From assembly GCA_023435545.1 (NCBI GenBank), contig JAEYRQ010000068.1, positions 1 through 7,648 of the forward strand: a DNA stretch of 7,648 nucleotides. Reading direction: 5' to 3'. Shown here in pieces: positions 6,126-7,648 of this stretch. Both the position numbers and the translations under genes were made by a program. Every line of letters starts with the position of its first letter. Positions within the stretch are counted from its first letter, which is position 1. Source of the DNA: Pseudomonadota bacterium. Its GTDB lineage: Bacteria > Pseudomonadota > Alphaproteobacteria > Rhizobiales > Tepidamorphaceae. The notes under the pieces were generated by a model. The model was given only the letters and a program-made list of their open reading frames with translations. It was not told the DNA's origin and made no database searches.

Positions 6126-7285
6126 GCTTCACCGGGCTCGATCCCGCGCGGCTGCCCTCGCCCTGCCACGTCATCGACCTCGCGAGGCTCGAGGACAACC
6201 TGAGGATCCTCGCCGGCATCGCCAGGCGCGCGGACGTGAAGGTGCTGCTGGCGCTGAAGGCGTTCTCCTGCTTCGCCGTCGCCGACCTGATCGGTGACTA
6301 CCTCCACGGCACCGCGGCGAGCGGGCTGTGGGAGGCGCGGCTCGGGCGCCGCCGCTTCCGCGGCGAGGTGCATACGTTTGCGCCCGGGCTGAAGGCAGAC
6401 CACCTCGCCGAGATCGAGGACATCTCGGACCATCTCATCTTCAATACGCTGGGGCAGTGGCGGCGCTTCGCGTCCGCGCTCGCCCGTGACGCACGCTGCG
6501 GCTACGGCATCCGCCTCAACCCGCGCCACAGCGAGGTGGAGAACCCGCTCTACGACCCCTGCGCCGCCTGGTCGCGGCTCGGCGCGACCGCCGGCGACCT
6601 TATCGGCGCCGATCTCGACGGCATCACCGGGCTGCATGTGCACGGGCTCTGCGACCAGGGCTACGCGCCGTTCGACCGGATGCTGGCGGCCGTCGAGGAT
6701 GCAGCCGGTCCACTGTTTTCCCGGATCGAATGGATCAACCTGGGCGGCGGTCAATTGCTGACCGCGCCGGAATATCCAGTCGACAGGCTGGTTGACCGTT
6801 TGGCCGACTTCCGGAGCCGGACCGGCCTCGCGGTCTATCTGGAGCCGGGCACCGCGGTGGCGCTGGAGGCGGGCGCGTTGGTGGCTGAAGTGCTCGACAC
6901 CGGCCGGACCGAGGGCCATTTCGCGGTGCTCGATGCCTCGGCGACCTGCCACATGCCCGACGTGATCGAGGCGCGCTACACGCCGGAGGTCCTAGGTGCG
7001 GAGATCGTGGCGCCCGTCGAGGCGGCAGCCGACGACCCTAGCGTCGTCAGGCTCGGCGGGCCGACCTGTCTTGCCGGCGACGTGATCGGCACCTACCGGT
7101 TTCCGGCGCCGCCGAGGGTCGGGGACCGGGTCGTGATCCTCGACCAGGCCTACTACACGATGGTCAAGGCGACGACCTTCAACGGCACGCCGCTGCCCTC
7201 GATCGCGCTGTGGGACAGCCGCACCGGCGACATCCGCGTGGTGCGCTCGTTCGGCTACGAGGAATTCGAGCGGCGTCTGGCCTGA
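6122..7285 (+). CDS. nspC: Carboxynorspermidine/carboxyspermidine decarboxylase NspC
   Basis: This 387-residue enzyme decarboxylates carboxyspermidine to spermidine (or carboxynorspermidine to norspermidine), completing the pathway begun by the gene upstream. It is a PLP enzyme of the alanine racemase-like fold (fold type III). Lys46 in VLLALKAFSCF is the probable PLP Schiff-base lysine. HVHGLCDQGY (172-181), the phosphate-binding INLGGGQLLT (205-214), YLEPGTAVALEAG (239-251), LDASATCHMPD (270-280), GGPTCLAGD (312-320, with Cys316 at the place of the catalytic cysteine of the family) and DQAYYTMVKATTFNG (341-355) are all intact. The length is close to the roughly 380 residues of Vibrio NspC. 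The frame is open upstream inside the dehydrogenase gene, but the coupled ATG 6122 gives the expected N-terminus (SPCHVIDLARLEDNL at 13-27). The stop lies 6 bp from that of the convergent DUF2189 gene. A diaminopimelate or ornithine decarboxylase is excluded by the family-specific motifs and the partner gene. Confidence 0.94.
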   Translation: MSFTGLDPARLPSPCHVIDLARLEDNLRILAGIARRADVKVLLALKAFSCFAVADLIGDYLHGTAASGLWEARLGRRRFRGEVHTFAPGLKADHLAEIEDISDHLIFNTLGQWRRFASALARDARCGYGIRLNPRHSEVENPLYDPCAAWSRLGATAGDLIGADLDGITGLHVHGLCDQGYAPFDRMLAAVEDAAGPLFSRIEWINLGGGQLLTAPEYPVDRLVDRLADFRSRTGLAVYLEPGTAVALEAGALVAEVLDTGRTEGHFAVLDASATCHMPDVIEARYTPEVLGAEIVAPVEAAADDPSVVRLGGPTCLAGDVIGTYRFPAPPRVGDRVVILDQAYYTMVKATTFNGTPLPSIALWDSRTGDIRVVRSFGYEEFERRLA

Positions 7286-7291
7286 TCCTCC

Positions 7292-7648
7292 TCAGCCCGG
7301 CGGGGTCTCGGGCCAGCGTACCACCCGGCGGTAGAGGTGCCAGGTGGCATGGCCGAGCACCGGCAGCACCACGATCAGCCCGAGGAGCGCCGGCAGCATC
7401 GCCAGGAACAGGCTCGCGGCGACGATGAGGCCGTAGCCCAGCATCGGCAGGGGATTAGCCCGGACCGCCCGCCAGCTCGCGACGATGGCGGTGACGAAGT
7501 CGCTGTCGCGGTCGAGCAGCAGCGGATAGGCGACGACGGTCGTCGTGAAGACCGCGACCGCGAAGATCGCCCCGAGGAGGTTGCCGATCACCAGGAAGGC
7601 GAGCCCGTGCCAGGTCGTGAACACCTCGACCAGGAACCCGCCCAGATC
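7292..7648 (-). CDS. DUF2189 family integral membrane protein, C-terminal part, cut by window edge
   Basis: The minus strand is open from the window edge to a TGA at 7292-7294, giving 118 residues. A GTG at 7622-7624 is internal, since DLGGFLVE upstream of it continues the same family pattern. Two hydrophobic stretches (about residues 16-44 and 76-99 of the fragment) are membrane segments. Between and after them lie blocks I associate with DUF2189: PLLLDRDSDFVTAI, ANPLPMLGYGLIVAA and VVLPVLGHATWHLYRRVV. Complete members are roughly 250-270 residues with several membrane helices, so more than half is missing. The function of the family is not established. It is convergent with nspC at 6 bp, so its terminator must lie within the nspC coding region or transcription overlaps it. 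Confidence 0.8.
   Translation of the reverse strand, partial: DLGGFLVEVFTTWHGLAFLVIGNLLGAIFAVAVFTTTVVAYPLLLDRDSDFVTAIVASWRAVRANPLPMLGYGLIVAASLFLAMLPALLGLIVVLPVLGHATWHLYRRVVRWPETPPG

Overview
The window looks like an ordinary chromosomal segment of a high-GC alphaproteobacterium, probably of the Hyphomicrobiales (Rhizobiales). The evidence is the strong G/C bias at third codon positions, an AsmA protein with a Pro/Gln-rich tail, an aspartate-semialdehyde-dependent spermidine operon of the type known from Agrobacterium, a DUF2189 membrane protein, and a paired-palindrome intergenic repeat with GTCATCCCGG ends. The species cannot be fixed from the sequence. I see no transposase, phage gene, CRISPR array, tRNA or rRNA.

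Layout. (1) 1-315, minus strand: the N-terminal part of a transglutaminase-like (papain-fold) protein running off the left edge. (2) 316-499: a divergent intergenic region with a weak leftward promoter candidate and two CGTTAAC boxes ahead of the next gene. (3) 500-3565, plus: a 1021-residue AsmA-family envelope protein with an N-terminal membrane anchor and a low-complexity C-terminal tail. (4) 3566-3809: a convergent intergenic region holding an approximately 120-bp element made of two hairpins bounded by 12-bp inverted repeats. (5) 3810-4664, minus: purU, formyltetrahydrofolate deformylase. (6) 4665-4877: a divergent intergenic region with a plausible rightward promoter. (7) 4878-6125 and 6122-7285, plus: a two-gene operon for carboxy(nor)spermidine dehydrogenase and carboxynorspermidine decarboxylase (nspC), translationally coupled by an ATGA overlap. 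(8) 7292-7648, minus: the C-terminal part of a DUF2189 membrane protein, only 6 bp from the end of nspC.

How the genes relate. The last complete operon is a self-contained two-step route from a diamine (most likely putrescine) plus aspartate semialdehyde to spermidine, without decarboxylated S-adenosylmethionine. PurU acts in one-carbon and purine metabolism, and AsmA in the cell envelope; neither has an evident functional link to the polyamine operon. I did not find a convincing undescribed system. The most interesting items are the structured intergenic repeat, the SAM-independent polyamine operon with its TTG start, and the AsmA tail.
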